The translations under genes were made by a program, and so were the position numbers. The notes beneath the pieces were generated by a model. That model did not search any database and was not told where the DNA came from. It saw only the letters and a program-made list of their open reading frames with translations. From positions 1-9,172 of the forward strand of contig CAMVDK010000125.1 in assembly GCA_947166165.1 (NCBI GenBank): a stretch of 9,172 nucleotides of DNA. Reading direction: 5' to 3'. Source of the stretch: an uncultured Porphyromonadaceae bacterium (GTDB taxonomy: Bacteria; Bacteroidota; Bacteroidia; Bacteroidales; Muribaculaceae). Positions 1-7,933 of the stretch are shown here, in pieces (the stretch's first letter is position 1; every line of letters begins with the position of its first letter).

Positions 1-49
1 TTGTTTGGATGATGAACATTGTTCTTCTCCCGAACTCCATTATTTTCAA

Positions 50-102
50 CTCTAAACACGCTCTAAACATGGGGTCAAAAAACGCAAAACTTTCTCTAAA
101 CA
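50..102. repeat. three copies of the 9-mer CTCTAAACA
   Basis: The 9-mer CTCTAAACA occurs exactly at 50-58, 61-69 and 94-102. The start-to-start distances are 11 and 33 bases, so all copies fall on the same face of the helix. On the minus strand the unit reads TGTTTAGAG. Copy 50-58 overlaps a poor minus-strand -7-like sequence (TAGAGTTG, 47-54), and a TTTG lies 21 bases upstream of it at 76-79. A regulator-binding cluster for a gene beyond the left edge is possible. The repeats are seen directly; the operator role is inference. Confidence 0.55.
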
Positions 103-104
103 TT

Positions 105-145
105 TTCGTTCATTCTGCGTCACAAAGTGTGTTGAAATGAACGAA
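105..145. repeat. 10-bp perfect inverted repeat
   Basis: TTCGTTCATT at 105-114 is the exact reverse complement of AATGAACGAA at 136-145, with a 21-base spacer. The two half-sites are 31 bases apart, about three helical turns, which would suit a dimeric regulator. The repeat could also fold as a hairpin, but no T-tract follows on either strand, so a terminator is unlikely. Confidence 0.5.
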
Positions 146-158
146 CCTCCATTTACCA

Positions 159-202
159 AGTTAGGCGGAAGCCCTTTATTCATCGGGGCTGTCCGCCTAA
201 CT
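159..202 (-). terminator. stem-loop downstream of ppdK, no T-tract
   Basis: AGTTAGGCGGA (159-169) pairs perfectly with TCCGCCTAACT (192-202). The stem continues inward, after one bulged base, as AGCCC/GGGCT, giving 16 pairs around an 11-base loop. It lies 24 bases beyond the ppdK stop codon, where a terminator is expected. No run of T follows on the minus strand, so it may be a 3'-end stabilising hairpin rather than a classic intrinsic terminator. The structure is sure; the function is not. Confidence 0.55.
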
Positions 203-225
203 CGCTTACTTTCAAGTTTCGTCGC

Positions 226-2940
<2,715 letters not shown>

Positions 2941-3198
2941 CTGTTAATTGTTCTGCTAGAAATATATTTAACTAATTGAGTTTCTTTCTATTGCATCATC
3001 CTTGCGGCAGCCTCATGGCCGCCGAATGGCGCTTTGAGCCTGCAAAGTTACTCAAAATCCTGCAAACCACAGCCCTGGCCCGCCCCGATTAAGATTTTTT
3101 TACGGCCAAAGCCCCCATGAGCCTTCAGCATTAAGCTGCGGCGCGGCTCCTTGGCAATGTGAAATCAAATTCCAAGAAACCTGGGATTGATGCACAAA
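2941..3198. other. spacer between ppdK and ssrA
   Basis: This AT-rich leader and spacer holds the candidate ppdK promoter at 3043-3050. Nothing else is clear: no small ORF with a credible start and no RNA gene was recognised. Bases 3094-3100 are a run of seven T on the plus strand, but no stable stem lies directly before it. Confidence 0.5.
3043..3050 (-). promoter_or_regulatory. probable ppdK -7 element TAACTTTG
   Basis: The minus strand reads TAACTTTG here, a full match to the Bacteroidota -7 element TAnnTTTG, about 100 bases before the ppdK ATG. No good TTTG sits 19-20 bases further upstream; the nearest is only 12 bases away (3063-3066). If used, it would give a leader of roughly 95 nt. 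Confidence 0.5.
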
Positions 3199-3200
3199 CG

Positions 3201-3235
3201 AAAAATCGCAAGCGGCTTTTTATCAGCCACTTGCG
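3201..3235 (-). terminator. intrinsic terminator of ssrA
   Basis: On the minus strand CGCAAGTGGCT pairs with AGCCGCTTGCG, an 11-bp stem with one G-U pair. The arms are 3225-3235 and 3207-3217 around a 7-base loop, followed by ATTTTTCG (3201-3205 are the T residues). It begins 11 bases past the tmRNA 3' end. This is a textbook Rho-independent terminator. Confidence 0.9.
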
Positions 3236-3246
3236 GTTGCAGGTTG

Positions 3247-3646
3247 TGGAGCTGGAGGGGTTTGAACCCTCGTCCAAACGCGGAAACGATAAGGTTTCTA
3301 CATGCTTAGTTGCGACTTGATTTTCGACCGCAGGCAGGCTCGCGACTACCAACCTGTGGCTTATCCTCTGAATTTCGGGAGTGACCCGAGGCGTGCCCTA
3401 CCCTATCCCCGATATTCCAGCACCACCGTTTCGAACCGCCTCGGAGCAAGGGCATTCGGGTGATGTCTCGTCGCCGCCAACCTAGGGCAGCGATAAAGCC
3501 GATCTACTGTGCTTCGATCAGGCAGCGAGAGCGTAGTTGTTTTCGCCAGTTAAATTTAGGTAATGACTGAGATTTAAGAGCATTGCCATCATCGCTCTGC
3601 ATGCTTGCTTACCACCTCTACACGCTGTCAAAGCCAAGTCAGCCCC
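3247..3646 (-). ncRNA. ssrA: transfer-messenger RNA (tmRNA)
   Basis: This 400-nt RNA rescues stalled ribosomes: alanylated on its tRNA-like end, it supplies a short reading frame that tags the unfinished protein for degradation. The 5' end GGGGCTGA (3646 leftwards) pairs with the 3' strand CAGCTCC to form the 7-bp acceptor stem with one G-U pair. The T arm is GAGGG-TTCAAAC-CCCTC. The tag frame at 3547-3518 reads Gly-Glu-Asn-Asn-Tyr-Ala-Leu-Ala-Ala-stop, so with the charged Ala the tag is AGENNYALAA, ending in the expected LAA degron. The resume codon GGC begins at nucleotide 100. The sequence after the discriminator A (3247) is CAA, so CCA is not encoded and must be added by tRNA nucleotidyltransferase. 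SmpB is the usual partner; its gene is not in the window. Promoter and terminator both flank it, so it is its own transcription unit. Confidence 0.97.
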
Positions 3647-3679
3647 ATGTTCAGTTGTGCCGCTGTGATAAACGGATCG

Positions 3680-3711
3680 CAAAATTACTGCTTTTAATTA
3701 AACTGGCCAAA
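3680..3711 (-). promoter_or_regulatory. ssrA promoter, Bacteroidota consensus
   Basis: The minus strand has TTTG at 3711-3708, a 20-base spacer, then TAATTTTG at 3687-3680. This matches the -33/-7 promoter of the Bacteroidota primary sigma factor exactly. Transcription would start near 3673, giving a 5' leader of about 25 nt that RNase P would have to remove. A strong match suits an abundant RNA. Confidence 0.85.
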
Positions 3712-3879
3712 TTTTTCCTGGTTTTTTTGAAAACATTTTGATTGAACGGCTCTTGATGCACTCTTGATGCGGATGGCCTTTGGGTGCTGTGCTTGCAGTG
3801 ATGGCTCTTTCCAGGTCTTGGTCTGGCGGCCTCTTAGGGCGCATCTTGTGTGATTTTTTGCGAAAAAAACGCGCTCCTT
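3712..3879. other. divergent spacer between ssrA and the sugar kinase
   Basis: The 320-base gap 3647-3966 holds the ssrA promoter at its left end and the kinase promoter at its right end. Between them are T-rich runs, a tandem 11-bp repeat (3750-3770) and the symmetric run TTTTTTGCGAAAAAA near 3853-3868, just before the kinase -33 box. No ORF or RNA gene can be supported here. Confidence 0.5.
3750..3770. repeat. tandem CTCTTGATGC repeat, 11-bp period
   Basis: CTCTTGATGC occurs at 3750-3759 and again at 3761-3770, separated by a single A. The copies are exact and one helical turn apart. They lie about 110 bases upstream of the kinase promoter and about 40 bases upstream of the ssrA -33 box, so they could be a paired regulator site for either gene. 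That role is inference. Confidence 0.5.
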
Positions 3880-3911
3880 TTTGGCTGAACGGACAATTCT
3901 GCGTAAATTTG
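3880..3911 (+). promoter_or_regulatory. sugar-kinase promoter, Bacteroidota consensus
   Basis: TTTG at 3880-3883, a 20-base spacer, then TAAATTTG at 3904-3911 form a perfect TTTG-N20-TAnnTTTG promoter. Transcription should start near 3918, giving a leader of about 50 nt before the ATG at 3967. Confidence 0.85.
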
Positions 3912-3966
3912 CGGTTCTAAACGATGAAAACGAAACAGATTGTTTGAAACCCTAAAAATCAGGAAA

Positions 3967-4926
3967 ATGGCAAAACCTTATGTAATCGGAATCGACATGG
4001 GCGGCACCAACACCGCCTTTGGCATCGTCGACGCTCGCGGCAATGTGATTGCCAGCGACTCGATTAAGACTGGCAAACACAACAACTTCGACGACTATGT
4101 GGATGAGCTGTACACGGCCATCATGCGCATCGTGACCGACGCCGACGCGGTGGACAAAATCAACGGCATCGGCATCGGCGCGCCCAACGGCAACTACTAC
4201 ACAGGCATGATTGAGGGTGCGCCCAACCTGCCGTGGCCGTGCCCCATCCCGCTGGCCGACAAAATCAGCAACAAGTTCGGCATCCCGTGCATCGTGACCA
4301 ACGACGCCAACGCGGCGGCCATCGGCGAGATGACCTACGGTGCAGCCCGCGGCATGAAGGACTTTATCATGATCACGCTGGGCACGGGCGTGGGCAGCGG
4401 CATCGTGGTGAACGGCCAGATGGTATACGGCCACGACGGCTTTGCCGGCGAGCTGGGCCATGTGATTGTGAAACGCAGCAACGGCCGCCAGTGCGGATGT
4501 GGCCGCACGGGTTGCCTGGAGGCCTACTGCTCGGCAACGGGCGTGGCACGCACGGCCCGTGAGTTCCTCGAAATCCGTTCCGACGAGTCGAAGCTGCGCG
4601 AGATGCCCATTGACCAGATCACGAGCAAGGATGTCTACGACGCTGCTGTGGCTGGCGACAAGTTGGCGAAGGAGATTTTCGACTACACGGGCACCATCCT
4701 CGGAGAGGCGCTGGCCGACTTTGCGGCGTTCTCGAGCCCTGAGGCGTTTGTGATTTTCGGTGGCCTGGCCAAGAGCGGCGACCTGATCATGAAGCCCATC
4801 CGCGCAGCCTACGACAAGAATGTGCTGCCCATCTTCCGTGGCAAGGCCAAGATCATCTTCAGCGAGATGAAGGAGGCCGACGCAGCCGTGCTGGGCGCAT
4901 CGGCTCTGGGCTGGGAGGTGAAGTGA
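3967..4926 (+). CDS. ROK-family sugar kinase, probably glucokinase
   Basis: This 319-aa cytoplasmic kinase most likely phosphorylates glucose at C6 with ATP, feeding glycolysis. It has the ROK-family order of motifs: phosphate-binding DMGGTNTA (10-17), catalytic-base region TNDANAAAIGE with Asp113 (111-121), second phosphate loop GTGVGSG (139-145), GELGH (161-165), and the zinc site formed by His165 with Cys176, Cys178 and Cys183 in CGCGRTGC. There is no N-terminal DNA-binding domain, so it is a kinase and not a ROK repressor. Length is normal for the family. I chose the ATG at 3967 because the conserved strand MAKPYVIGIDMGG begins there; a TTG at 3940 would add nine unconserved residues. AGGAAA just before the ATG is a weak ribosome site. 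The family also includes fructokinases, N-acetylmannosamine kinases and allose kinases, so the substrate is an inference. It is monocistronic and converges on the next gene. Confidence 0.92.
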   Translation: MAKPYVIGIDMGGTNTAFGIVDARGNVIASDSIKTGKHNNFDDYVDELYTAIMRIVTDADAVDKINGIGIGAPNGNYYTGMIEGAPNLPWPCPIPLADKISNKFGIPCIVTNDANAAAIGEMTYGAARGMKDFIMITLGTGVGSGIVVNGQMVYGHDGFAGELGHVIVKRSNGRQCGCGRTGCLEAYCSATGVARTAREFLEIRSDESKLREMPIDQITSKDVYDAAVAGDKLAKEIFDYTGTILGEALADFAAFSSPEAFVIFGGLAKSGDLIMKPIRAAYDKNVLPIFRGKAKIIFSEMKEADAAVLGASALGWEVK

Positions 4927-4943
4927 GAGTTTGAGATGCGAAA

Positions 4944-5003
4944 AAAGCGAGATGCGAGAGGGCTGTCGCCTGACCGCGCATTGCGGCTCTCGCATCTCGC
5001 TTT
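4944..5003. terminator. shared bidirectional hairpin terminator
   Basis: Bases 4944-4960 pair perfectly with 4987-5003, a 17-bp stem with a 26-base loop that can form small hairpins of its own. Leftward transcripts from the secreted-protein gene leave the stem core into six T residues (4941-4946), a strong signal. Rightward transcripts from the kinase leave into only TTTGTG, which is weaker. The structure sits between two convergent stop codons. Part of the arm sequence (GAGATGCGA) is also repeated just upstream at 4933-4941. Confidence 0.85.
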
Positions 5004-5009
5004 GTGCTT

Positions 5010-5630
5010 CTACTCCACTATCCACGGCACGGTGGGGTCGGCGTTGACGCGCTCGAGATATTCGAAAAAGTAGAACCGAATCACGTGGCGCTTTTTGTAG
5101 TCTTTCATGGCCACGTAGCGCCGCTGCAGGTCGGGATAACGCTCGAGCAGGGCCGTGAGCGTCTTGTGGTCGAGTTTGTCGACCCTCTCGCGGGCGAAGT
5201 CGATATAATAGATGTCGGCCTCTTCTTCGGGTATGCCGAAAAAGTTGGTACCGATCCACTCCATAAATGCCAGTTTGGCGGTGAAGTAGAGCGGCACCCA
5301 CAGCTTCATATTCCGGCAGTCGCCCTCGAAGTTACTGTTCAGCCACTGCGAGTTGATCAGCCAGATAGAGTCGCCGAGTGCCACGGCCACTGTCTCGTTG
5401 AGCAGCACGTAGTTGGCCACCTCGGTGTCCATTACGATGTAGATTTCGTAGGGTGTGACAGCCTCGATGTAGGGGTCGTAGAACACCTGGTCGGGCTGGC
5501 TGTCGAGTATCGACTCCCACGATTGATAGACGTAGAGCGTGTCGTGGGCCTCGGCGTGGTCTTGCGCCGTGGCCTGAAGCCATAACGCGACGAGCAGGAG
5601 CAGAACAATATATCGGTATGCAGTCTTCAT
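5010..5630 (-). CDS. secreted hypothetical protein
   Basis: This 206-aa protein of unknown function has a clear N-terminal signal peptide. Met-Lys-Thr and Arg6 are followed by a leucine-rich core (about 8-19) and a likely signal-peptidase I site after Ala-Thr-Ala-Gln (20-23). No lipobox Cys is present and there is no other membrane segment, so it is probably periplasmic. The mature part is rich in Tyr, Trp and acidic residues, with one Cys (105). Its C-terminal third is a charged, probably helical stretch (about 155-195) containing the sequence YPDLQRRYVAMKDYKK. It resembles small secreted Bacteroidales proteins of uncharacterised DUF families; from memory it may belong to DUF6563, which I could not verify. 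The ATG at 5630 is chosen because the signal peptide starts there; the frame stays open to 5723 but the extra residues run through the promoter region. Two candidate promoters lie upstream, and a strong terminator follows. Confidence 0.8.
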   Translation of the reverse strand: MKTAYRYIVLLLLVALWLQATAQDHAEAHDTLYVYQSWESILDSQPDQVFYDPYIEAVTPYEIYIVMDTEVANYVLLNETVAVALGDSIWLINSQWLNSNFEGDCRNMKLWVPLYFTAKLAFMEWIGTNFFGIPEEEADIYYIDFARERVDKLDHKTLTALLERYPDLQRRYVAMKDYKKRHVIRFYFFEYLERVNADPTVPWIVE

Positions 5631-5661
5631 AACTAAGGTCTGTTTTATCGGTTCCTCATAC

Positions 5662-5682
5662 GTTGGGCCGGTTGGCCGCAAC
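5662..5682 (-). other. small hairpin in the leader of the secreted-protein gene
   Basis: GTTGGGCC pairs with GGCCGCAAC through eight pairs with one bulged G and a GGTT loop. It would lie near the very 5' end of a transcript starting about 5687. A 5' hairpin could protect the mRNA; no known riboswitch is recognised. Confidence 0.3.
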
Positions 5683-5693
5683 CATTCGACGTG

Positions 5694-5724
5694 CAAAATT
5701 AGTGCAAACCGAGCGCAAAACAAG
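5694..5724 (-). promoter_or_regulatory. proximal promoter (P1) of the secreted-protein gene
   Basis: The minus strand has CTTG (5724-5721), a 19-base spacer and TAATTTTG (5701-5694), a full -7 match with a one-base-off -33 box. The start would be near 5687, leaving a leader of about 57 nt. Confidence 0.65.
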
Positions 5725-5744
5725 CAAGTCGCGCTTGCTTTTTT
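5722..5744 (+). terminator. terminator-like hairpin between promoter copies
   Basis: AAGCAAG (5722-5728) and CTTGCTT (5734-5740) form a 7-bp stem with a 5-base loop, leading into six T residues at 5739-5744 on the plus strand. It would stop plus-strand transcripts. On the minus strand it lies between the two candidate promoters and is followed by TTGTTTTG, so it could also weaken read-through from the distal promoter. The stem is short, and the role is inference. Confidence 0.4.
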
Positions 5745-5758
5745 GCCGAGGTGCCGCC

Positions 5759-5766
5759 TAATTTCG
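5759..5766 (+). promoter_or_regulatory. weak candidate hemW -7 element
   Basis: TAATTTCG differs from TAnnTTTG at one base, and CTTG lies 21 bases upstream (5734-5737). It points towards hemW, with a leader of about 120 nt. No better plus-strand match was found before hemW. Confidence 0.3.
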
Positions 5767-5777
5767 CGATTTCAGCG

Positions 5778-5809
5778 CAAAATTAGTGCAAGTTGAGCGA
5801 AAATGCAAA
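5778..5809 (-). promoter_or_regulatory. distal promoter (P2), consensus match
   Basis: The minus strand has TTTG (5809-5806), exactly 20 bases, then TAATTTTG (5785-5778). It matches the consensus better than the proximal copy. Transcripts would run through the hairpin at 5722-5744 before reaching the secreted-protein gene. Confidence 0.6.
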
Positions 5810-5893
5810 GCCTGCTTTGATTTTTCTGAAACTCTGCTTGATTTCGCGCAAACAGAGCAAAACGGTGCATCACACATTTTGCAACAAGCAACC

Positions 5894-7015
5894 ATGTCGG
5901 GCATTTATGTACACATCCCCTTCTGCAAGTCGCGCTGCAGCTATTGCGACTTCTACTCCACCGTGGGTTCGCCACACATGGAGCGCTACGTCGACGCCAT
6001 TCTGAGCGAAGCGCGGTTGCGGTTCGGCGAGTTGGCCGGCTCGGCGGTGACCACGCTCTACATAGGTGGCGGCACCCCGTCGCAGCTGCCTGTCGCATTG
6101 CTGGCGAAACTGGCCGCCAGATTGCGGGCCTTGGCCGACGCCGACTGCGAGTTCACCGTCGAGGTCAACCCCGACGACGTGAGCGCTCCGCTCATCGCCT
6201 CGCTGGTCGACGCCGAAGTGAACCGCATCAGCATGGGCGTGCAAAGTTTCGACGACGAGCAACTGCGCGCCGTGGGCCGACGGCACACTGCCCGGCAGGC
6301 CGAAGACGCGCTGGCCACCATCCGGCAAGCGGGCATCGACAACGTGAGCATCGACCTCATCTTCGGCCTGCCGGGACAGTCGCTCGACTCGTGGCGAGGG
6401 TCGCTGCAACGCGCGCTGGCGCTTCGCCCCGACCACCTGTCGGCCTACGGGCTGAGCTACGAACCCGGCACCCCGCTGTGGCGGCAGCGCGAGCAAGGAC
6501 TGGTGCGCGAGGTGGACGACGAGACCTGCGTGGCGATGTATGCCCACCTCGCCACTGCCATGCGCCGTGCGGGCTATGAGCACTATGAGATCTCGAATTT
6601 CGCCCTGCTCGGCCGGCGCTCGCGCCACAACTCGGCCTACTGGACCGGCATCCCCTACCTGGGCCTGGGCGCGGCGGCGCACAGCTTCGACGGCAGCACG
6701 CGCAGCCATAATCCGGCCGACATCGCCGCCTATCTGCACGCCATCGAACACGGCCGGGTGGCCGCTGTGGCCGAGCGGCTCGAGCCTTGGCAGCGCTACG
6801 ACGAGCGCGTCATGACCTCGCTGCGCACGTGCCAGGGCATCGACCTGGCCGCCATCGAGGCCGAGTTCGGCACGCCCACGCTCCGGCATCTGCTCCGCGC
6901 CGCCAAGCCACACCTCAAGGCCGGCCGCCTGCGCCACACCGGCAGCCACATCATGCTCACCGAGCAAGGCATCATGACCAGCGACGCCATCATCAGCGAC
7001 CTGTTTGCCGACTGA
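5894..7015 (+). CDS. hemW: radical SAM heme chaperone HemW
   Basis: This 373-aa protein belongs to the HemN-like radical SAM family. HemW is understood to bind heme and deliver it to membrane respiratory proteins rather than to oxidise coproporphyrinogen. The 4Fe-4S/SAM site is CKSRCSYC (Cys11, Cys15, Cys18) with Phe20 where true HemN enzymes have a fourth Cys, and the N-terminal extension of HemN is absent; both point to HemW. Further family motifs are GGGTPS (58-63), EVNPDD (90-95), ISMGVQSFDDEQL (112-124), IDLIFGLPGQ (153-162) and HNSAYW (245-250), the last characteristic of HemW. The C-terminal HemN_C-type domain occupies about 290-370. I chose the ATG at 5894 because the conserved MSGIYVHIPFC begins there; a GTG at 5786 would add 36 residues read from the repetitive spacer. 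It is divergent from the secreted-protein gene. No strong terminator follows, so read-through into the next pair is possible. Confidence 0.95.
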   Translation: MSGIYVHIPFCKSRCSYCDFYSTVGSPHMERYVDAILSEARLRFGELAGSAVTTLYIGGGTPSQLPVALLAKLAARLRALADADCEFTVEVNPDDVSAPLIASLVDAEVNRISMGVQSFDDEQLRAVGRRHTARQAEDALATIRQAGIDNVSIDLIFGLPGQSLDSWRGSLQRALALRPDHLSAYGLSYEPGTPLWRQREQGLVREVDDETCVAMYAHLATAMRRAGYEHYEISNFALLGRRSRHNSAYWTGIPYLGLGAAAHSFDGSTRSHNPADIAAYLHAIEHGRVAAVAERLEPWQRYDERVMTSLRTCQGIDLAAIEAEFGTPTLRHLLRAAKPHLKAGRLRHTGSHIMLTEQGIMTSDAIISDLFAD

Positions 7016-7028
7016 CGTGTGCGCTGGT

Positions 7029-7050
7029 GCCGTGATGCCCCAACCACGGC
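7029..7050 (+). other. weak hairpin after hemW
   Basis: GCCGTG (7029-7034) pairs with CACGGC (7045-7050) around a 10-base loop, and a 4-bp GGCC hairpin follows. No T-tract follows either, so efficient intrinsic termination of hemW is doubtful. Confidence 0.25.
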
Positions 7051-7116
7051 CGGCGGCCAAGCCTTAAAAAAATGTAATTATTGCGCCCCCATGACGCCCA
7101 TTTGCCCGAAAAGCAG

Positions 7117-7124
7117 TAATTTAG
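7117..7124 (+). promoter_or_regulatory. weak candidate promoter for the NifU-like/GGGtGRT pair
   Basis: The sequence GCAGTAATTTAGC (7114-7126) equals the -7 region of the ssrA promoter except for one base (TTTA for TTTT). TTTG lies only 12 bases upstream (7101-7104), so the -33 spacing is poor. It would give a leader of about 60 nt. Confidence 0.3.
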
Positions 7125-7192
7125 CATTCTCATATTGTAGGGAAATTCAAAACTACCATATCCTAAAATATTCAAACTAAACTGATTACATT

Positions 7193-7885
7193 ATGATTTA
7201 TTCGCATGAAGTGCAGAATATGTGCTGCGTGACCAAGGGTGCCAACCATCAGTCGGCACCCATCCCCGAGGAGGGCAAGTGGGTCCGTTCGAAAGAAATC
7301 AAAGACATCTCAGGCTTCACCCACGGCATCGGCTGGTGCGCCCCGCAGCAGGGAGCGTGCAAGCTGAGCCTGAACGTGAAGGAAGGCATCATCGAGGAGT
7401 GCCTGGTCGAGACCATCGGCTGCTCGGGCATGACTCACAGCGCCGCCATGGCCGCCGAAATCCTGCCCGGCAAGACGCTGCTCGAAGCCCTGAACACCGA
7501 CCTCGTGTGCGACGCCATCAACACCGCCATGCGCGAACTGTTTCTGCAAATCGTCTACGGACGCACGCAGAGCGCCTTCAGCGAGGGCGGACTCGTGGTG
7601 GGCGCCTCGCTCGAAGACCTGGGCAAGGGCCTGCGCAGCCAGGTGGGCACGATGTTCGGCACACGCGCCAAGGGCGTGCGCTACCTCGAGATGACCGAAG
7701 GCTACTGCACCCGCATGGCCCTCGACGAGAACAACGAAGTGATCGGATACGAGTTCCTCAGCCTGGGCAAGTTCACCGACGGGCTCAAGAAAGGCATGAC
7801 GCCCGAACAGGCCCTCGAAAGCGCCAAGGGACACTACGGCCGATTCGAGAACGCGCCCAAGTACATCGACCCGCGCAAAGAGTGA
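7193..7885 (+). CDS. NifU/IscU-like iron-sulfur scaffold relative
   Basis: This 230-aa cytoplasmic protein has the fold signature of the NifU/IscU N-terminal scaffold. Residues about 47-100 run GWCAPQQGACKLSLNVKEG, then a strand ending in GCSG, then a small-residue helix and LPGKTLLEAL, like the IscU order of first Cys, GCG motif and helix. Cys occur at 11, 12, 49, 56, 70, 77, 106 and 172. Cys56 and Cys77 fit the first two IscU ligands; the third ligand position, after the next helix, appears not to be Cys (about 120-130 reads VYGRTQSAF). A C-terminal part (about 130-230) has no counterpart in IscU. Such proteins are usually annotated as iron-sulfur cluster assembly scaffolds, but cluster transfer is not shown by sequence. 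The gene is 48 bases before a GGGtGRT gene on the same strand, a pairing I recall from other Bacteroidota and from clostridia. The ATG at 7193 is the first in frame after an AT-rich leader without a Shine-Dalgarno. Confidence 0.85.
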   Translation: MIYSHEVQNMCCVTKGANHQSAPIPEEGKWVRSKEIKDISGFTHGIGWCAPQQGACKLSLNVKEGIIEECLVETIGCSGMTHSAAMAAEILPGKTLLEALNTDLVCDAINTAMRELFLQIVYGRTQSAFSEGGLVVGASLEDLGKGLRSQVGTMFGTRAKGVRYLEMTEGYCTRMALDENNEVIGYEFLSLGKFTDGLKKGMTPEQALESAKGHYGRFENAPKYIDPRKE

Positions 7886-7918
7886 CATTCTGCTGAGTTA
7901 CACTTCATAAAATTTTAC

Positions 7919-7924
7919 AGGAGG
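7919..7924 (+). promoter_or_regulatory. strong Shine-Dalgarno before the GGGtGRT gene
   Basis: AGGAGG sits nine bases before the ATG at 7934 and twelve before a second ATG at 7937, favouring the first as start. Bacteroidota genes seldom use Shine-Dalgarno sequences, and no other gene here has one this good. It suggests independent, efficient initiation in the two-gene message. Confidence 0.8.
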
Positions 7925-7933
7925 AAACAGACT

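Larger units (their letters stand above)
5693..5799. repeat. duplicated promoter-bearing element
   Basis: Bases 5691-5715 and 5775-5799 match at 21 of 25 positions, including the identical 15-mer GCAAAATTAGTGCAA at 5693-5707 and 5777-5791. The copies are 84 bases apart, and each carries TAATTTTG on the minus strand. A looser third relative, GCGCAAACAGAGCAAAAC, lies at 5846-5863. Confidence 0.75.

Noticed and set aside
1..40. Possible start of a leftward gene (in-frame ATGs at 40 and 19, minus strand)
   Set aside because: Only about 13 codons are visible, too few to separate from chance; a poor promoter-like pair at 47-79 is the only support.
3131..3352. A 73-codon open frame on the minus strand
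   Set aside because: It runs through the 3' domain and terminator of the tmRNA; the RNA structure explains the sequence.
3940..3966. Earlier TTG start for the sugar kinase
   Set aside because: The nine added residues are unlike the ROK N-terminus, and ATG at 3967 directly precedes the conserved phosphate-binding strand.
3952..5301. A 449-codon minus-strand open frame across the sugar kinase
   Set aside because: It is antisense to an intact kinase and crosses the shared terminator; no domain is recognisable.
5010..5630. Secreted protein as a GldN/PorN gliding or type IX secretion component
   Set aside because: It shares only the general look of a small secreted Bacteroidota protein; no GldN motif or neighbouring gld/por genes are seen.
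5631..5723. Extended N-terminus for the secreted protein
   Set aside because: It would bury the signal peptide behind 31 residues read from the promoter and leader hairpin.
5786..5893. Earlier GTG start for hemW
   Set aside because: The extension reads through the repeat region, and HemW proteins normally begin just before the HIPFC motif.
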